NCBI GenBank assembly: GCA_013399875.1
Contig: VXAZ01009370.1
Coordinates: 2,343,288-2,407,287, forward strand
Length of the DNA stretch: 64,000 nucleotides
Origin: Gymnorhina tibicen
Lineage: Eukaryota > Chordata > Aves > Passeriformes > Artamidae
Reading direction: 5' to 3'
The position numbers were made by a program, and so were the translations under genes. This document shows positions 35,576 through 53,037 of this stretch, in pieces. The stretch's first letter is position 1, and every line of letters begins with the position of its first letter. The notes below the pieces were generated by a model. The model did no database searches, was not told the DNA's origin, and saw nothing but the letters and a program-made list of their open reading frames with translations.

Positions 35576-38500
35576 AATCTCATATAGAAGGCATTTATAA
35601 ATATCAGATATTTGTCTCTGTAATTTATAAATTATGACATTGCTTGCAAGACTAAATCTTACTCCAGTCCCAGTAGAAATCCATGGAATTTCCTTCTTTC
35701 GGACCCAGGAACACTGTGTTGTCTGTGTATTGTATTTATTCCTGCTAGGGAAAGTTAATTTCATTCTGCAATCTGTTCTCCAGCCAACAGAGGAATGACA
35801 GCAGCGGCCTCTGAACGAGCTGTGTCCAGCCCTCATCAGCCAGGGACTGTCACTGTGCTGCATGAAGAGAAGGACACAGGGACATGGCTGGGCCCAGACA
35901 GACTATGGGGGTACCCAGGGTGAGATGTGCTGAGATTTCAACTTGATTCCTTCTCCCAGAAAATCTCCTTCTGGTCAGAGAGACTCCTGAATGCAGAACA
36001 AAACCACCAGTGAAATTCTCTGAGCATCCTCTTCTTATAAAGCCGTAAATACAAAAGTCACAAAGCAAAGTCTGACATACCACACACACATACAGAGCCT
36101 GTCTTTCCATGCACAGGGAAATAAATTATTTTTCTATTCTTTTCATTCCTATAAAACCTTTGAGTTTCTCAGCATTGGGATTGTGGCCTCTTAACTTTTT
36201 ATTTGTGTTTAAATCCTCCCAGCTGAAGAACTTACAGAGAAACAACCTTCTGTATTTGAAAGGTTTATAAGAAAGAAAAGGAAAGGAAAATAATATAAAT
36301 AGGAGCATATAATAAATTTCAGTGTTGTCATAGGTAGTGGTGCAATAAAAACCCCTGTTATATAGGCACTTTACACTAATCAAAATGCATTGAGAGATTG
36401 ATTCCACAATCTGTATTCATTAAATTCCCACTCACTCCTTACCAGAGCTTTATTTAGAAATTTGCCTAGAGTCCTGTTTCCTACAACTTCACAGCTGTAG
36501 AATTTACAATCCAATTCACCACTAAGCAAACGTTGCCTGCAGAAAGTCAGATAATACAAACCATCTCAGAAAGATCTGGAAAGTGCTCCTTGCTCCCCAG
36601 AACAGAAATAGCCATTACCACCAGGGAAAGATTCCTGTCACATATGGTTCAAAGAGATGGACTTTATAATATTAATTGCAAATATTTAAAGTCAATACGA
36701 TACAGCCAGTACATTTGTTTGGGGAGAGAACATAATATGCAGTGTTAAGAAGAGTCACTTTGCCCAGGTTTTCTACTGTACCAGGAATTCTACTATGATA
36801 TTTACAGATAGATTTTTAAAACTCAGCATTTGGTCCGCAGCTCCTTCAAAAACCTAACTCCAGAAGCCTAATGTTATCAGCTGTGAGATAAAGGCAGAAA
36901 TAGCTCTGTGCACAGATGTGCCCTAGGCAACATCAGAAAATATGTCCCTTCTCCCAAGCTTGTCAAGACTGCACATTTTCCCTTGCATGAAAAGGAAATC
37001 CGAGAATGCATTTTTAGCAGCACTACAGAGAAAAGACACTAAGTCCTCGAGAGTTAAAAACTGGATGCATTTAAAAAGCCTATCTTCCATGTATTTACCT
37101 CGAAAACATACCTCTTTCCCTAAACAGACACAATCTGATAAAATTTGAAACCCCTGAGTGGGAAGTGATCAACAGGAGAAGCTAGTGAGAATTTGGATTC
37201 TGGTGACTCTTTTGGGTACAGAGGCAGAGTGTATTCCCCAAACACAGAACTCAGTGTTTTTGTTAAATATAACTCTAAACTCTCACGGTGCTTGAAAATA
37301 TGTGTCAGCTTTATCTGCATTGACCAGTCTGTAATTTTACACCCTGTCAGGGATCTGAAAAAAACAGTCTTAACACAAACTAGGCTGAGAGCCTGTGCTT
37401 TAGAAAACCCTGAGGCTGGAGTAAATTTCGTGGTCTTTTCCAATTTTGTACTGTTGCTTTTGCTCCAAGATCACACCACGAGGCTTGTGAGCAGCAGCAC
37501 AAGCACAAGTTCTTGCTGCAGGATTATTCAGCTTTGCTCAGTTATGAGCACAGTGGGAGGAACATACATGGACCTTAGAAACTAGAGTTTAGGAAAAAAA
37601 GCACTTAAGGGTGCCAGAAAGATATTTACTTCATGATTTTGGTGGAGAGACTTTCCCACCAACAAGAGGGATCTATTAAGATTCTTTTGTTTTCTACTGA
37701 ATTGTTATTAATGAATTGCGCTACTAGAAGCAAAAATGAAGAATATTTGATACATCATCTTTTAATTCTGAGTTTTCTAATACTGATGACAATATCTTTT
37801 AAATTAAATGCTCTGCTATATTCAGGTAAACAAGTCTGTTATTCGCTAAGGTCTGCATGGTTCTCTTAAGAATGGTGCTAAAACCATCAAGGGGATTTTG
37901 GGTCAGCTGAGACACAGGAAATCTGATCTAGCAGTCCCTAACTGGAATTTCCTTAGTAGCTGAAACAGTAGAGGACAAGCTGAATTATCAGATTCATCAG
38001 ACAACTTAAAATGGTCTAAATTAAGTGGTGGTGTTAAACACACTGATTTTCCTTTGCTAGGCTGGAGTGAAGGGGAAAAAAGATGATTTTGAAAAGCATT
38101 GTTTGAGTCGAATAGTTTTTGTATGTCAAGTCTTTTTCACCCTAACACCCTTCAAAATAATCAGGAGTGGGACTACAGAGAGATCTCATTTTTGTTGCTT
38201 TAATTGTAAATATTTCTCATCTATAATTCTATGGTTTTTTAATCTCCTCCATCTGCTCCACATGTGTTCAGCATTCCCTGGACACAAACAGACAGTTTAG
38301 TAACTATATTAGCTCGATTCTGTATTTCTTACATCAAGCCCGTGTCATGCCAAGCAAGCAGGTTGGGATACTCAGTCTTACTCCTGCTGCTTCTGGCAGG
38401 GTTGTAAATCTGTTGTAGGACCTGGCCCACAGGCACTGCTCGCACTCGGGAGGATGTCAGATCTCCTCAGGGGAACAAATGGCTGCTCTATTTCAGTGGG

Positions 38501-40697
38501 GCTTACCCAGATTATTTTAAATGAGCCAGAAAAATCTCAAGCTCTGCCCGGTCATGAGACGGTGTCTCCAAACGGGTTTTGCTCTTTTGGGAAAGCTGAA
38601 TTCAGGCTGTTTTCCTCCCCAGAGGCACAGCTGAGCGGGCTGTGCAGCTCTGGCTCTGTGCTGCCCAGGGACAGCTGCGATCTTCCTGAGCCATGGGCTT
38701 GAACTGGGCTTACTGGAGAACCTGAGATAACAAGAGCCAAAGCACCACGGCCTCATTCCCAAGCATGTGCTCTCGAATCCCACCTCCCTGACAATATCCC
38801 TACACAGGGGATACCCCACAGACTGCAGCCTCCAGGAGGTTTGTGGATGTTTTATTGTGGAAAGGTCGTTACAGCATTTTAACCTCTAAAGCTTGCACCT
38901 TTATTTTCCATTTGACTGATCGGGTTTGTTTCTCTAAGAGCAGTCCTGCTATTTTTGCCATTGTTGTTGTTTATGCAGTTTTCCTTGGAAAACTCTAGGG
39001 GGTTGCTAAAGAACTGGCAGAATTAGGACACCAAGATACAAGTGCTGCCTGATTATCAGATCATGTTTTTCATACTTCTAGTTTTAAAACTGGGTGAAAT
39101 CCAATTCCACTCACTCAAAGGAAATCCTCTTGGAAGATGACCTGCTGGCCATATCAGCAGAAGATAAGTTTCCATGTTTTCCTTTGGTTAATAACGCTGA
39201 GCTGTCCATATACTCAAGGTCTAAATAGAAATGTATTCTGCAAATAAAGGTGATTATAGAAGATGTCCAAGCAAACGCCCCAGAGCAGTGGGTCACACGG
39301 TGTAGTGAGTCACTCTCCCTCAGATCCAGCAGAGTCACTGCCCAGAAACCTCCCAGGGCTGGCTCCATCAAAATGGAACAAAACTACAAAGACCAGGCTG
39401 ATCATTTCAGTTGCTTGCACCCACAAAGGCACTGACACAACTGCTTATAGAGATTTTAATTTAAGAGTGGTGGCCTTGTGCATCAGCTTCAACAAGGCTT
39501 AGAACAACTTTCAAACCTTATTCAATAGGTGCTTCTCTATCTGTTTTGTAATACCTACATATTTAATAGAAAAATCTGCTTGTTAGCCAAATATTCATGA
39601 ATGTTAAACCATGCCTAACTTTGTACTTTTCTCCAAAGCATGACTTGAATTCTTCTACTAGTTCTAATAATGCTTTAATTCCTATGCCAAAAAAATCCAT
39701 CATTCATAACCAGAAGCATTCATAATTTAAATTACTGTCTCTGCTGTTGATGGCACCATCAATTACAGGGTTAGGTGATGGGGAAGATCTGCACTGATTA
39801 ACATGCATTTTTCAACATCACTGTTCAGTAAGGTTTTATATAGCTGCAACTTTCAGGAAGTAGCTGGGATCTGGTATTCTGAAATTACCTTGCCATGGTA
39901 TTCTGAGATAACAGTTTTGGAGCATTTCTTAGTAAAGGCTTCACATTTCATTTAATAATCAAATTTCAGTAACATCACATTGGCCACAGAAGTAATTAAC
40001 TTTCCAGAAAAAACTCTACTTGAGAAATTTTGCCCAGAACTACAGCATGTACAGCCCAGCTCAGCATAGTGTAGGACATAGAACACGTTTGCAGAATGTT
40101 CTTACTTTTCAAATTCAGCAAAGTACTTCTGCATTTATTCTCCTTATCACCTGCTTTCATCTACCTCTACTCAGAAAGAGACAAGCCAATATGGAGAATT
40201 TGGGAATCAGCAAGACATCTTCTGCTCTCTCCATCTGGATTTTCAAGTGTGGATGTTGTATGGTATATCCAAATGCAAAAGTAAAATAATAAATCAAATC
40301 CTCCAAAATTTGTGAGACTGATGCAAGAATCTCAAGGTTTTTTTCACCTACTTGTTGTCTCTGTATTATAAAGTTACTCTGTGAGCTGTCTCAGAGAACC
40401 AAAAGTGCATCCAGCACCTCCCCATTTACCTCCTCCTGTGTGAGCAGGAGCTCAGGCTCAATTCCATCGCAGTTCAAGGGCATTTTCTGCTATAACGTAA
40501 CAGTGAACCAGGCACAGCCAGGCTGGAATTCCTGTTCCAAGGGAGACAGGCCTCCTGCTCTACAGATTCATCTAGCCTTTTTCTCCTTAAGCTTCCTGTT
40601 TAGTAAAATTCCTTTTTAAATGTATCCTTTTTAGCAAGGTGCAGTCAGTGCTCTTATTCAGCTCAGATGGAGGCCATTACAATTCAAGGAAAGACTG

Positions 40698-41153
40698 TTA
40701 AGTGAATTTATGACTTGAATACAATAAATTTAATTTTTCATTCAGAGCAACAGATTTGAAGTCATTTACTTTACAACTGACTGCAGCTATTTGCCAATGA
40801 AATCCACAGTGAATATAATGTGGTTTGTCCATAAATGGAAAAGAAGAACTTGCATTTGCTGTCTGGGTTGTCCTATGCTCTGCAATAAGGCTTGAAATCA
40901 CTGGGCTATCTGGACACTGATATCACTCAGGAGCTGCAGCACAAATGCAGCACTGTATAGGAAGAACAATGCCTGCTTCTGTCTTTTCATCCCACTGATC
41001 CTTCAAATATTTGAGCAGTGGAATCACTTCATTGATGCACCGTTTGATTAAACCAGGCTTAGCTCTCAAATGCTCAATGGATTCTTGTTTGTAAAGACTT
41101 AATGCTTTCATATCCGATGCTGTTATGTCTCTAGTACCAATTTCCATATTCAT
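40698..41153 (-). other. Coding-like frame with one internal stop; possible pseudogene or unannotated exon
   Basis: On the minus strand, 76 codons run from ATG at 41153 to TGA at 40923. The same frame then stays open for another 74 codons to a stop at 40698. The first part looks protein-like: it is rich in Lys, Glu, Leu and Asp, contains the amphipathic stretch INEVIPLLKYLKDQWDEK, and uses ordinary codons. The second part looks less so. A TGA lies just before the ATG. No clear splice acceptor or donor, promoter or poly-A tail was found. I do not recognise the family. It could be a retrocopy remnant, an isolated exon, or chance. Confidence 0.25.
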
Positions 41154-44117
41154 TCAGCTTACTTTTCTATAGTCCTCATTCTAATTATTGTCAGAGTTGT
41201 TGGCAACGTCTAATGAGGGACGAAGGAATGCTTCTGAGTTCCTGGGTCCGGGTGCTGTGCCCTGGAGACATGAACTCCACATTTGGACAGCACCCAAACA
41301 CACATCAGCCCCTTATCACGCTCTAGTTTGCATGGAAAAGAAGCCCAGCACCCCAGGCTGGAAGCAGCTGGGACAAGTCCTGACCATTTCCCGATCTCAG
41401 CAAATGGAGAAGCAGGGAATTAAGTCACATCTCACTGGGCACCTGTAAGTCCAATTGGGTCTGGGCTTTGTGCACAGAGAAAACATCTCTCAGAGTCAGT
41501 TTTATGTCAGCCAGCATCTGGGGGTGTTGAAACCCGTATATCCTTGGACTATATCTATCTCCTTGAAAAGCAGCTCTGCCAGAAGAATCAAAGGCCCTGT
41601 TTTATTCAGCAGTATCAGTACTAGATCAGCACAAGCACAGATAATGACCCAGTTCTTACTCCGTGCTCCTGCAATCATCCAGCCCAAGGAGCTGCTCCTG
41701 TTTGTAGTGGGACCCGCTGTTTACACAGTGGGGTAAGGACTATACAAGAACATACAGACAGGCTGAAAAACATCTGAGTTCATTTCAAACACATCTATAT
41801 TTGAAAGCTTGCTGCAACTGAGGATTATTTATAGTGCTTATAAACCACAGTCATGGAGCAGGACTGCACCAGGCTACGTAGTGTAAACACACAGACTAAA
41901 GTTACAATTCCTGTAACAAGGATCCCCTTGAGGTATTTTACCACACGGGATTTGAAGAACACAGCTCAAGAGCAGAATATGGTAGATCAAATATTGAATC
42001 GAAGTTCTGTTTTCAGCATGTATCTTTGCTTCCAGCTTAGCTAGAGAAGATTGTCTTGGCAGAAGTGATTTTATTTCCTACTCAAAAAACATGATTATCC
42101 TACACATAGCTTGTTATTGCTGTTCTGTTTTCAAAAATAGTAGGCTTTTTCAGAAGTAAAGCAGGAAAATTGATTCTAGAGGATTTCTGACACTTACTGC
42201 AAGTAATTTTAGACCTATGGATGGAGTCATCTGGAGGTTCAAGTATCTTGTCTGTTTGTGAATGATTGTATCAGATTTAACAGACCCAAGAATCTACCAT
42301 TTCAGAAACCAGTCTATGAGAATTTCTTTCTTTTAAAAAAAGCCTTTTTCTTTCTGCATCAATGGATGAACATTTTTAGAAAGAAACAGAAATGGAAGTG
42401 AACTGGAAAGGTTGAATTCAGGAATGAAAGTTTTGAGCTACAGCTTCAGAAATCACATAGAATTTACATCTGGACCATATTCCTTTCAAATTTTGGAATC
42501 AGGATTGAAATTCCCATTTCAGATATGCAGGATCAGAAATTCTCTGATTTATGCAAACAATCCAGTTGGCTTAAAACTTATGTTTTATGCATGCAAGAAA
42601 AATATGAGTGAAGAAGTTTTGTACATTAACATTTTTCAGGGCACTTGAAGCTGAAAAGTTGCATTGTAAATTCTTAGAATCTCTGAAAATCTACCTCAGA
42701 GGCTGAACCCATGTGGCACTAGAATGATAACTGGTGAAAAACAAATAACTTAAATTTTGTAATTTGTTCAAGTTTGCAAAAATAAATCAGATGCTATTTG
42801 GTGTATTTCCCACATACAGCCTTCTCCCCCCATAGCAACAGTTCCAGTATTTTTCTTTATTCAGCTTTTTACTGGGGGGTAGTTACGAGGTGTCTACAGA
42901 TGGTTGGTTGAGTAATATAAACCTAAAACCATTCACAAATATTTCCAGATCTCTCCAAGAGTTCCCTTCCTCAAATGACTGGAGCATGATGCTTTAATAC
43001 ATTAAATTACATCCATAGAGTTCCTTTCATCTCATATATTCCCAAAGCAGATCACAAGTTGAATGAATATTCCACTCTCACTACTCACATGTCATTTAAC
43101 AATAGGTTAAACACATTTTGTCAGGTGATCCCTGTTCCCTGACTCGTGACCATGGATACCCCTATCAGAAGCATTCATCTCATTCATCTGAGAATGATCT
43201 CAGGCACATACAAGGCAGCAAGTCACTCTTGTTTAAATTAAAGCAGGCACTCACACAACTGTCTGCTGCACTTTTGTCTTTCCCTTGCACGTGATTCACA
43301 TCAGGACTCAAAGAAGAATGACAGGAATAGATTATAGAACAATCACAGAATTTAGGATGACCTAAAATACAGCTTTTCAACCTGGGGAGGGAGCTTCAGA
43401 TGTTAAAAGAATTCAGGTTAAAAATGGGAAGAATAAAACAACACCATGCCTCCAGAATGCGAAGAGCCTTGAGTAAAGAGAAGTGCTCAAGTCCCAGGGT
43501 TTAAAACTGCTTTTAGTGGTAACCTGACAGACTATTTTCCTTACTTTTTCAAACTTCCCCAGTTCTTCCCCCGCCAAGTTGGATGCCAGCTGCAAAGTTG
43601 CTAACAGGATTTGATTTAAGAAAGTAAAAGTGACCAGACAGATGTTTGTGCAATCTCTCATGTAAGGCTTGAGAAGAAAATGGTTGTTGGAGGCTGGTTG
43701 TAAATAGTTACATGATCCCTGTGCATTTCATCAGTGCACATGTTCTGCATCTCTAGTGCCTCCAATCTTACTGCAAAAGTGACTCCAAAATTTGCTGGAG
43801 TCTGAATACAGCTGAACAGACCAGAGCCATAAATCATTTGACTACATGCTTTATCCTAAAATCTCGGGGCACAAAAGGAATTACCTTGTCAAAGCCTCCT
43901 AGAAAACAAAGCTCACTTTTAAAGATTGCATCCTTATGTGCTTCACATACTAAAGTTCAAACTAATGGCAACAGTCCACAGGCATTAAGGGAAATAACAG
44001 CAATCAATGCTATTTTTAAAGGGAAGAGAGGGGGCGAGGGGTTAACATATGTGGAATTAGCTCTGGGCAAAATGAGAAGCCATTGCATCTAAAATCAAAT
44101 GCATTCTCTGAAATAGA

Positions 44118-44180
44118 CACCAGGGACCGAATTCCCGTGCAGACTCCTGCAGTCCAAGAGTTTCAGCAGAATTTGGCCTT
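44118..44180 (+). repeat. Possible ancient dispersed repeat fragment
   Basis: The text 'gaattcccgtgcagactcctgcagtcc...gtttcagcagaatttggcc' resembles the 'gaagtcaatggaagttt...gaatttggcc' phrase of old sauropsid repeats, possibly related to the fragments near 35520 and 58200. This rests on weak visual similarity only. Confidence 0.25.
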
Positions 44181-46050
44181 CCTCTTAACTTAGCTTCATT
44201 AGGTCATATCATGCCATCAGTTTTTATGTTGGACACCCTACGTACTGCACATCAGTTGTTGGCACTATGTAGACAATTTTCCAAATTGGAGGGGGAGAAA
44301 CGGGTGGTGTGTGTAAAAGGGAGAGGAATTTTTTCCCCATTTAGAATAAAAGTAATTTCTTAGAAGAGTTTGAGGGGGTAAAGTGGTATTTGTATCCCTT
44401 CTACCAGATGTCACCAGTGACAACAAGAGCCGGTATTAAATATCTCTCCACCAAATTCTTCTTGAAATTTTTTCAGTGTCAGCTGGTCAAGAACCCATTC
44501 AGAAAACAGGGAAAGCTGAAATCTTCCACAGCCATTCTTAACCAGTGGTTCTTCCCTGCAAAAGAATTATCTGTGTCTGAAACTTTTCATGGAGGACAGA
44601 CTTGTAGGATTTGCAAAAAGAAAAAAACTTGTAGCAACAATTTTTCTTACATTTATATGCTGCAAATGAAATAACACCTCCTTCACACAGAGGATCTTTT
44701 GCAATGGTCTTTTGTTGCTTTCTGATCAGCTGCTGTCAGTGCTGGATGCACTAAGGTCTTGCGGGTACCCTCCATTTGTCACCTTTCTGTCTGGCACCCT
44801 GATTTATTAGTGGCTGGCTTCAGTGACTGGCTAGGTCTGCCTTCCATCTTAGAGGGAAATGCTTTGGAGAAGAGATGCCTTGATACTCTCTCTGACATTA
44901 AGACAGTCTCTGCACCGTCACCTCTTACTGTGCCACCACCCCAAGCTGTGATGCCAATTGCACTGTCATCCCTTGCCATCCCTTAATCCAGGCCATAATG
45001 ATACCTTGTGCTGTCATCCATATGACCTGTCTTTCACTGTTCTGCTACCTCAAGCCACAAGTGAGATCCAAGCTGACAGGCTCCTCACCCAGTCAGGCTA
45101 CAACATTCGTGAAAGAAAATTGAGATGATCAAATTATATCCGTGAAAAAAGTAACTAGCACAAAGGAACACAGCTGTGGCCAAACAGTTCTAGAAAATAA
45201 TCACTCTTCTAAAGGAGATTGAAGACAGGCTGAAAACTGAAAAGACACTCTTCAGATATGGTTATAGCAATGATGTTGCTATTGGAATTTTTCTCTTTAT
45301 TCTGAAAGCAAAGACCTTTCATGTAGGGCTCAGGGACTTCTGCCTCAGAGACAGCTGGGCAGATCACAACCCCTTTGCTTCATACATAGCCGCCTAAACA
45401 GGTTGTCAGAATCTTGCAGAATTGTAAGATTTTCTCTGGAAACATAGCAGATGAAATACCCTCCCCCAACCAACTGTTCTGATGGATTGACATAATATTA
45501 TTTTACCTCCTATAGCAACAAATTAACTGTGTGGTATTTTTTTTTTAAAACAACGACAGATCAGACATTCTGGGAGACAACGTGGCTATTATTTTTCCTG
45601 ATTGGTTTGCTATGCAAACAATACCCAAACAGGATACTTCTAATTTTTGCTGTTTGTTTAGTGCTCCAATGATGAAACTCTATCATACGTAGCATCTACA
45701 GATAAGATAACAAGTTATCACATTTAAACATTCATTAAAGACGCCTCTTCAGAAGTTGTTGTGCTTCATTTCATCTGACTCCTCAGATCAAGCATATGAG
45801 ATAGTGGGGGGTTTTGTCCTGCCCTACATCACATGAAGAAGCTGGTGTTTTCTGCTTAAATCGGAGGAAATTTGACATGACTCTGTTCTTTTTGCCTATC
45901 TGGCCACTTATCTTGTTTCATTTGCAAATATCATATGTATTCTCTTGAGATAAAAATAGTGCAAGATGATTAGTTAGGCAAGTTCATTTGACACCATTCC
46001 CCCTTCGTGACGCTGAAATCTAAAATCTGTATATGGTATACAACTTAAAG

Positions 46051-46144
46051 TATATATATGCAAGCTCAGCTCTGCTGGAGACACACAGCAAGCGCCTTCC
46101 TCCCAACCTGACTGTGTCCTCATCTAGTCAAGAAGACCACAAAG
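46051..46144 (+). promoter_or_regulatory. ATH: Core promoter and untranslated exon 1 of the thymic hormone gene
   Basis: A TATATATATG box lies at 46051-46060. About 30 bp downstream begins a plausible untranslated leader that ends at a very good donor, CACAAAG|GTAAGC, after position 46144. No ATG occurs in this leader. It would splice over about 1.7 kb to the acceptor before 47867, which opens the exon with the start codon. An untranslated first exon is usual in parvalbumin genes. The exact start site is inferred from TATA spacing. Confidence 0.6.
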
Positions 46145-47873
46145 GTAAGCTGATTAGATCTTCTGCTTTCAAAGAAGCACAAAAGCAAAATGCTCCCTAA
46201 ATGGAAAGCAATTAAAATATCTGTTCTTATCTCAGCTTCCAGTATGTTGTATCTTCACGAGCTAACATAGAATAGAATCAGCATTTGGATAATAGGATGG
46301 AAAAAGACAGGAACGATGCCCCTTGTAAAAAATGCTGCAATTTTTAGGTTTTCCTTCAACTCTTCCCCTTTTTAATCCTGTCAGCAGTGAGAATTAGGTG
46401 AACGTCTGAGCTCCAAATTATCTTGCCTAATGCTGAGAGGGGGAAGTATTTGCACAAGAAACCACTGGGACAAAATAATTGCTGGTAAAACAAAAGTAAC
46501 TGAGCTGCCTAAGCTGGGGAAGGATCCATCGCCATCAGAGGGAAAGGGTCCCATTGCTTTCTTAACAGTTTTGAGATATTCAGAAAGGGATGAAAATTAC
46601 TGACAGTTTCTTCTGCTGCAAACTAACAGGTAGAGAGGCAGCCATTTCATATTTTAGGCAAAGTTTAAACCTGTGTTCAGATCTCAAACCAGTGCACAGA
46701 CTATAAATGGGTCCCACCAGTTGATTCCTTCTCATTCCGTGCTTAGACAGGAAGAATGATGTTGCTGAAGACCAATTAGGGATTAATGAAAAGATATTTC
46801 TATTCTCTTGTGGCTTTCAAGAATAACTTTTCTATGCCTTAGTCCCCTTCTTTCACTAACATGAATTAAGAGTAATGTTGGAAGGTTTGAGCTGTAACAT
46901 GTCTGCACTGGTGTGTGCAGTTTACCAAACTGTAAATGCATCAATACAGTAAAAATTGATGAGAAAATCAGGCATTATTGCATTTTGTTAAGTGATACAT
47001 ATTACATTGGCAAACTAATGCAGCTGTTGGTGGCTGAATGGGACAGAGTATTTTTCTCAAATGAAATGCTGCTGTGTCAGAAGAAAACACCTCCTCTGCT
47101 CTACTAGGAATGAATATTAAGTCACTATACTTCTCTTCTAAAGACAACAATCTACTGAAATGCCCAAATCTGGGCAAAAATATGGTTTATTATAACCTAT
47201 ATAGAATGCAAAAAAAAAACAAAACAAACCCTCAGAAAATACTGACAAAACCTTTTTCCAAAGCTCTCATGAAATGTAGTCTTTCAGTGATGCAGTTGCC
47301 CAGCAAGCCACATTTATTGTTGCAACTAAACAGCGGAGGAACTTACTCTCCAAATTTACATGAGTAAAATTACTGTTACTAATTCTACACTAATATTTTC
47401 ATTCTTTGTGAAGATCACTACATCTATGGATAATAATACCAGATTTTTAACACTCCAGTTACACTTACTCCAGAGACGGTTCTGGGGGACATACCGAACC
47501 TTATCTCTTGTGTGTGCTGTAAATACATTCTGGGTTTTACTGAGCAATAATCCACCTCCAGGAAAACCCACACAGAAGCCATGAAGTTCTGTGGTGCTGG
47601 ACACCTCTGATTTGCTCTCCCAGAGCAGCAGAGGCATCAGATCTTCCCGAAGCCCCACGCTCCCGCGTGCAGAATTCCTCCCTCATTCCCAGCTTTCAGT
47701 GGAAGCACCTGCTGCAGACATCTGTTACAGTGTGCTCCACTTGCCATCAGATGAATAATGTCTCCCCTATCACACCCTGCCACTGCAGCAACTTCAAATA
47801 GAGCCATGAAAGTAGGAGAGAAGTCATTTTAATGACTAAGTAGCTCACATTTAATTTATTTTACAGTTCAACA

Positions 47874-50473
<2,600 letters not shown>

Positions 50474-51074
50474 ACAGCATTAGACCAAAGGCAACCTTGG
50501 ACTGACTCTGCCAATTACCTCGTCCAACAGGCACTTCACACTCAGCATGTGTTTGTACATTTTTATATTGTTTCAGGCATTAACAGTTCCCCACACATGA
50601 AGTTCACACACCTGATTGCTGAGAAATCTTGGTTTCGGTCACATGGCATTGTTACATTTCCATTGTAAAGAAGGCACTTTGTGATTTTCAACCACTGATA
50701 ATGCTGAAATTGTGGCTGGGAGAGGGGAGAAAAAATTAAAAAATCAACCAAACAAAAAGATCCTTGGGGGAAAAAACTGCTTTTTAAAATTTTCTTTAGG
50801 TTCTCCATCCTCATACTTGAGCATGCTGACTCACCACACACAGTTTTGATGATCTTAAACCATATGATATCTTCTAAGGCTTAATTGTACTGATTTAATT
50901 GAAGTTTATTTCTGATTAATTCTCTGATACTTGAAGAAAAGCAATGCTAACAAGATAGCTAAAAATAATTCACATTAAGTCCCAACCCTGTGAATATGAG
51001 AAAAAAATTAAGACATTTGAGAGGAGTTCACACATAGCTCAAAGCACAGAATAAGTTTGTGGGTAATTTTACAA

Positions 51075-51080
51075 AATAAA
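51075..51080 (+). promoter_or_regulatory. Candidate polyadenylation signal of the thymic hormone gene
   Basis: This is the first exact AATAAA I see after the stop codon, giving a 3' UTR of about 600 bases. A variant signal nearer the stop could be used instead. Confidence 0.35.
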
Positions 51081-51156
51081 GTAGTAGATTACAGTGTAAT
51101 GGTATCGTCAGAAAGTGTTTATGGCCTAAAATGTGACTGTCCCTTAAGAAGATTTA

Positions 51157-51390
<234 letters not shown>

Positions 51391-52912
51391 TTACCCTAAG
51401 CTGTTACATTGTTAAATAATGGCCCTTACTCAACTCTGTCTTTATTGTATGAGTTATCATCTATATCTTCCATAATATCAGCAGTTTTCTTCAGTCTGAA
51501 AACTAAGAACCAGTCTTCCCTTTGATAAGTGTCTTACAGGGTTTAGAGTTGGTTATAGCATTGTCTTCATCAGTAGACAAAGTAAGTAATGTTCATGGCT
51601 AAAGGCAGACATCAGCAGGCCGGGTGGATGTTGTGCATTTCTGGCTGAGTGTGTCAGAAATTGCCCCACCAAGATTTAGCTTGTTCCTTGCCTTGAGCTG
51701 TGGCTCCAGCTCACCAGCAGACTGTCGTTTTAATGCTCCTCGCTGAAACGGAATGGTAATTACGATTTGGCAGCTGTTTTGAAGAAGAGCAGAAACAAAG
51801 CCTTCTGGAACTTTTATGTAACATCCAGTGTTGGCATTTCCATGAATTGCAAGATGATTATGTGAGGCAAGCACGGCTCCCTCATTTCCCAGGCATGTAA
51901 GAGAGCTGGTTGACAGATTTAAGATGGCTAATGCAAAAGAGGAATTCTAGCAATCAGACTCACTGAAGCCTTGGCAGAATTATAATGAATATAAATCCTA
52001 ATTCTATCCCTACTGCCTTTGATGTTAAATCTGGGCTTAAATTATAGCTGCTGCTAATTGCAGCACTGAAATATTTTGCATAATGATGAGACTCTGTTGG
52101 TTCCTTTTGCCTTAATTATTACCCTGCTAAAGAACAAAACCTGGGGCTGCCCGGATCTGCAGCAATATCCGGGTGTAATATATACATTAGCTCTTCACAC
52201 TGCTGATCACTAAACTGTCCTGTCCCTGGCTCACAAGCACATGGCACATACAGTACCCGAAGTGCCAGACCTGACACCGCATTCCTTGCACCTCTGAGAG
52301 TCTCACGTGGAATGCAAGAAGTGCAAGACTGCACAGTGGCCCATCCTGTATTTCAGAGATGCTGAGCAACTGCACATCACTGCCTTGTGCTGCCACAGGG
52401 GCATGAAGCACTCCCAAGAATCAGGAAATCCTTGTGTAAGCTGCAACTTCACCTATGCCTAGAAGAAAATCCATTCTTCTTAAATAGTGACTTGTAGCAA
52501 GAAGATGCGTTTTAAATCTTATTAAAATCATCCAGCCATTTCACTAGAAGGAATTACAATAAAACCCTGAGAAGTCCCCAATTCAAAAAAAAGCCTGTAG
52601 GCTTCAGCAAAAATGCCACCTACTCTCTATTAGGGTTTCTATGGGCATTGGGATCCACATTTTAGATCCACATTTTAAACAAGAGTATTTTTCAACTAAA
52701 GGAAACATTCAAAAAACGTAAAGTTTTCTGGGAAGGTTCATTTTAATTAACTTCAGTCAGTGGCAGCCTTTTTTTAGGGACTATCATGGAGTGTTCTCTG
52801 AACTTGACAATGCCACCATGCTAGAGAAAAGCTTTGGTTGCAGGATGTCTGCATGAATGCCAACTGAAGTAGCAAAGAGACACGTGGTTGGCATCACAAT
52901 GTTACCATAATT

Positions 52913-53037
52913 AAGGTACAGAATCAGAGAGTAATTCCTGTTGGAAAGGTTCTCTGGAGGTCTCTGGTCCAATCGCTCCCTCAGAAGGGCACATTGCTCT
53001 TAGATGAGTTTGAGCATCTTCAAGGATAGAGGTTCTA
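52913..53037 (-). mobile_element. CR1 LINE 3'-end fragment, reverse orientation
   Basis: The plus strand reads cagaatcagagagtaattcc, then ttggaaaggttctctggagg, then tctggtccaatcgctccctc, and ends with catcttcaaggatagaggtt. This is the reverse complement of the familiar CR1 3' UTR (ggttggaagggacctctggaggtcatctggtcca...tccaaggatggagattcc). It is 5'-truncated like most CR1 copies and moderately diverged. Confidence 0.8.

Larger units (their letters stand above)
30730..46040. other. Gene-poor intergenic stretch
   Basis: No spliced gene could be supported over these 15 kb. Items listed separately are the GC patch at 33480-33840, the dispersed-repeat fragments near 35520 and 44120, and the coding-like minus-strand frame at 40698-41153. 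Small local duplications are visible at 32399-32432 (17 bp twice) and around 39870-39910. A-rich runs with AAAC steps occur near 34430. Confidence 0.45.
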
